This document shows, piece by piece, positions 14,637 through 15,364 of a stretch of DNA of 15,364 bases. This DNA is from an uncultured Alphaproteobacteria bacterium (GTDB taxonomy: Bacteria > Pseudomonadota > Alphaproteobacteria > Rs-D84): assembly GCA_946625925.1 (NCBI GenBank), contig CAMOTP010000021.1:1-15364 (forward strand), written 5' to 3'. Below the pieces are notes generated by a model that made no database searches, had not been told where the DNA came from, and saw nothing but the letters and a program-made list of their open reading frames with translations. The translations under genes and the position numbers were made by a program. Position 1 is the first letter of the stretch; each line of letters begins with the position of its first letter.

Positions 14637-14665
14637 AAAAGAAAACCGCACTTTCATGGTGCGGT
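14637..14665 (-). terminator. Terminator of the tRNA-Gly/tRNA-Tyr transcript
   Basis: ACCGCAC (14645-14651) pairs with GTGCGGT (14659-14665). On the - strand the stem is followed by TTTTCTTTT, nine bases past the tRNA-Tyr CCA end. Confidence 0.78.
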
Positions 14666-14673
14666 GTATCTTT

Positions 14674-14760
14674 TGGTGGGAGTGGCTGGAGTCGAACCAG
14701 CTCAGTCATAAGACAACAGATTTACAGTCTGCCCCGGCTCTCCGACTCCGGCGCACGCCC
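14674..14760 (-). tRNA. tRNA-Tyr (GTA)
   Basis: An 87-base class II tRNA with encoded CCA. Anticodon loop CTGTAAA gives anticodon GTA on a 5-bp stem (GCAGA/TCTGT). The D arm is CCGG/CCGG with GG in the loop, the long variable arm is GTC-TTAT-GAC, and the T arm GCTGG-TTCGACT-CCAGC is perfect. The acceptor GGGCGTG against CACTCCC has one C-U mismatch at 4:69. It decodes TAC/TAT. It lies 36 bases downstream of tRNA-Gly and is probably processed from the same transcript. Confidence 0.93.
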
Positions 14761-14796
14761 AATCTCCACGAACAAGCCTAAAATTCTGGCTGTTCT

Positions 14797-14871
14797 TGGT
14801 GCGAGCAGCGGGACTCGAACCCGCATATCAAGCTTGGAAGGCTTGCGTACTAGCCCTTGTACTATGCTCGC
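14797..14871 (-). tRNA. tRNA-Gly (TCC)
   Basis: A 75-base tRNA with encoded CCA: acceptor GCGAGCA/TGCTCGC, D arm GTAC/GTAC, anticodon stem CAAGC/GCTTG with loop CTTCCAA (anticodon TCC), and T arm GCGGG-TTCGAGT-CCCGC, all perfectly paired. It reads GGA (and GGG) codons. It is first in the transcript, before tRNA-Tyr. The tyr-gly partnership is also seen next to tufB in E. coli, but in the opposite order. Confidence 0.95.
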
Positions 14872-14891
14872 AACAAATTCAAAGCTTTATT

Positions 14892-14919
14892 ATTATATAT
14901 TAAAAATCCTCAAATGCAA
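14892..14919 (-). promoter_or_regulatory. Promoter of the tRNA-Gly/tRNA-Tyr operon
   Basis: On the - strand TTGCAT (14914-14919) and a perfect TATAAT (14892-14897) are 16 bases apart, giving a start about 14 bases before the mature tRNA-Gly 5' end. Confidence 0.6.
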
Positions 14920-15032
14920 GCGGTTATTTTATTCTGCCCAACCCGCCCTGTGCAAATCATTAAACATATTATTCAAACCACACAGGTATATGTATATAAA
15001 TAATCCAAACAAATCCACAAAAAACAATAAAT

Positions 15033-15069
15033 TAAAAAAACAGGGTTCGTTTAATAACGAACCTTGTTT
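15033..15069 (-). terminator. Intrinsic terminator of the right-edge gene
   Basis: GGTTCGTT (15044-15051) pairs with AACGAACC (15056-15063) around a TAAT loop. The stem extends outward by a G-T pair and A-T/C-G pairs to about 13 bp, and the - strand continues into TTTTTTT. It lies just after the stop codon at 15075. Confidence 0.85.
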
Positions 15070-15074
15070 CATAA

Positions 15075-15364
15075 TTATTGTGCTCCCGATCGTCTAATCA
15101 TTTCATCTATATCATCAATTAAATGATCTCCATCATCACCTACTTGTCCACTCTGAGTATTATCTTCCACTGCTTCATTACCACTGTTTACAGGACGAGG
15201 TTTTAATTGCCCATCCTCCGTATCAATATCAAATTGTACAACACGACCAACGCCATCATCCCCCCCAGAATTAGTTGTTACATCATCATCTTGTACAACA
15301 CGACCAACACCATCATCCCCCCCAGAATTAGTTGTTACATCATCATCCTTACCGCCACCTATAA
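15075..15364 (-). CDS. Acidic repeat-containing protein, C-terminal part (5' end outside window)
   Basis: The frame is open to the right edge and ends at TAA (15075-15077), so 95 C-terminal residues are visible and the start lies outside the window. It begins IGGGK, then has two copies of a 19-residue unit DDDVTTNSGGDDGVGRVVQ, then FDIDTEDGQLKPRPVNSGNE, and ends in GDDGDHLIDDIDEMIRRSGA-Q. The tail is rich in Asp, Gly and Val, strongly acidic and likely disordered. No domain, anchor or catalytic motif is visible in this part, and I do not recognise the protein. A strong terminator directly downstream, a continuous frame and uniform codon use support a real gene. The type of protein (secreted, surface or cytoplasmic) cannot be decided without the N-terminus. 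Confidence 0.7.
   Translation of the reverse strand, partial: IGGGKDDDVTTNSGGDDGVGRVVQDDDVTTNSGGDDGVGRVVQFDIDTEDGQLKPRPVNSGNEAVEDNTQSGQVGDDGDHLIDDIDEMIRRSGAQ
15234..15347 (-). repeat. 57-bp tandem repeat, two copies, each with a G7 run
   Basis: Units 15291-15347 and 15234-15290 differ at one base of 57, a synonymous GGT/GGC change. Each codes for 19 residues in frame and holds a run of seven G on the coding strand. Sequence on either side does not match the unit, so exactly two copies are visible. Confidence 0.92.

Noticed and set aside
14520..14640. Three TTCGAA sequences (near 14533, 14568, 14609) looking like tRNA T-loops
   Set aside because: Flanks do not form T stems and no acceptor or anticodon arm can be drawn; at most decayed tRNA fragments.
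14645..14656. ACCGCACTT, the complement of the Haemophilus DNA uptake core
   Set aside because: A single occurrence inside the tRNA terminator stem; no enrichment elsewhere in the window.
14575..14781. 68-codon frame reading WLESNQLSHKTTDLQSA
   Set aside because: It is the translation of the tRNA-Tyr antisense strand, a well-known false gene pattern.
14834..15097. 87-codon + strand frame
   Set aside because: Starts inside tRNA-Gly, covers its promoter and a terminator, and has no ribosome site.
15234..15347. Regular repeat as a CRISPR array
   Set aside because: Units are contiguous without unique spacers, in frame with a protein, and not palindromic.

Overview
The window looks like an AT-rich, gene-dense bacterial chromosome segment, most likely from an alphaproteobacterium-like lineage. 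The reasons are an AddB-type exonuclease subunit (AddB rather than RecB/RecC), a LpoA-like lipoprotein divergent from rsmI, MnmE, EngB and encoded CCA ends on the tRNAs. The low-GC style and the mixture of Gram-negative core genes with small accessory genes led by strong AAAGGAG ribosome sites would fit an uncultured host-associated (gut-type) species. That placement is inference; no 16S gene or other decisive marker is present.

Left part (1-1820, + strand): the 3' end of a divergent subtilisin-like (S8) peptidase gene overlaps mnmE (tRNA wobble-uridine modification GTPase) by 8 bases. A strong bidirectional terminator follows.

Centre-left (1830-6595, - strand): three tandem paralogous AMP-forming acyl ligase genes, almost certainly one operon read from a promoter at about 6634-6662. 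They share a 96-bp nearly identical tract around the A8 hinge motif, which suggests gene conversion. The divergently transcribed gene is an exonuclease III (xthA), which ends stop-to-stop against addB.

Centre-right (7432-13082): rsmI, engB and addB form a tightly overlapping - strand operon. Divergent from rsmI, with only 49 bases between them, lies a LpoA-like lipoprotein gene (cell-wall synthesis activator). It is followed by a 37-residue membrane mini-protein gene and a bidirectional terminator.

Right part (13083-15364): accessory in character. It holds a - strand pair (truncated-looking nucleosidase/phosphorylase-fold protein plus a four-cysteine zinc ribbon protein), a possible displaced tRNA-3'-end plus terminator remnant, a 138-residue protein of unknown function behind a near-consensus promoter, a tRNA-Gly(TCC)/tRNA-Tyr(GTA) pair on the - strand, and the 3' end of an acidic protein gene with a 57-bp tandem repeat. 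The tRNA-Tyr 3' end is echoed 727 bases away, so the intervening DNA may be a small or decayed integrated element.

No stretch longer than 300 bases lacks a gene. The longest gaps are 14872-15074 (tRNA promoter and a terminator) and 14520-14673 (tRNA terminator and degenerate TTCGAA-containing sequence). I saw no CRISPR array, rRNA, IS element or complete integrase. The best candidates for something new are the tRNA-Tyr-associated mini-island, the homogenised ligase triplet and the G7-bearing repeat protein at the right edge.
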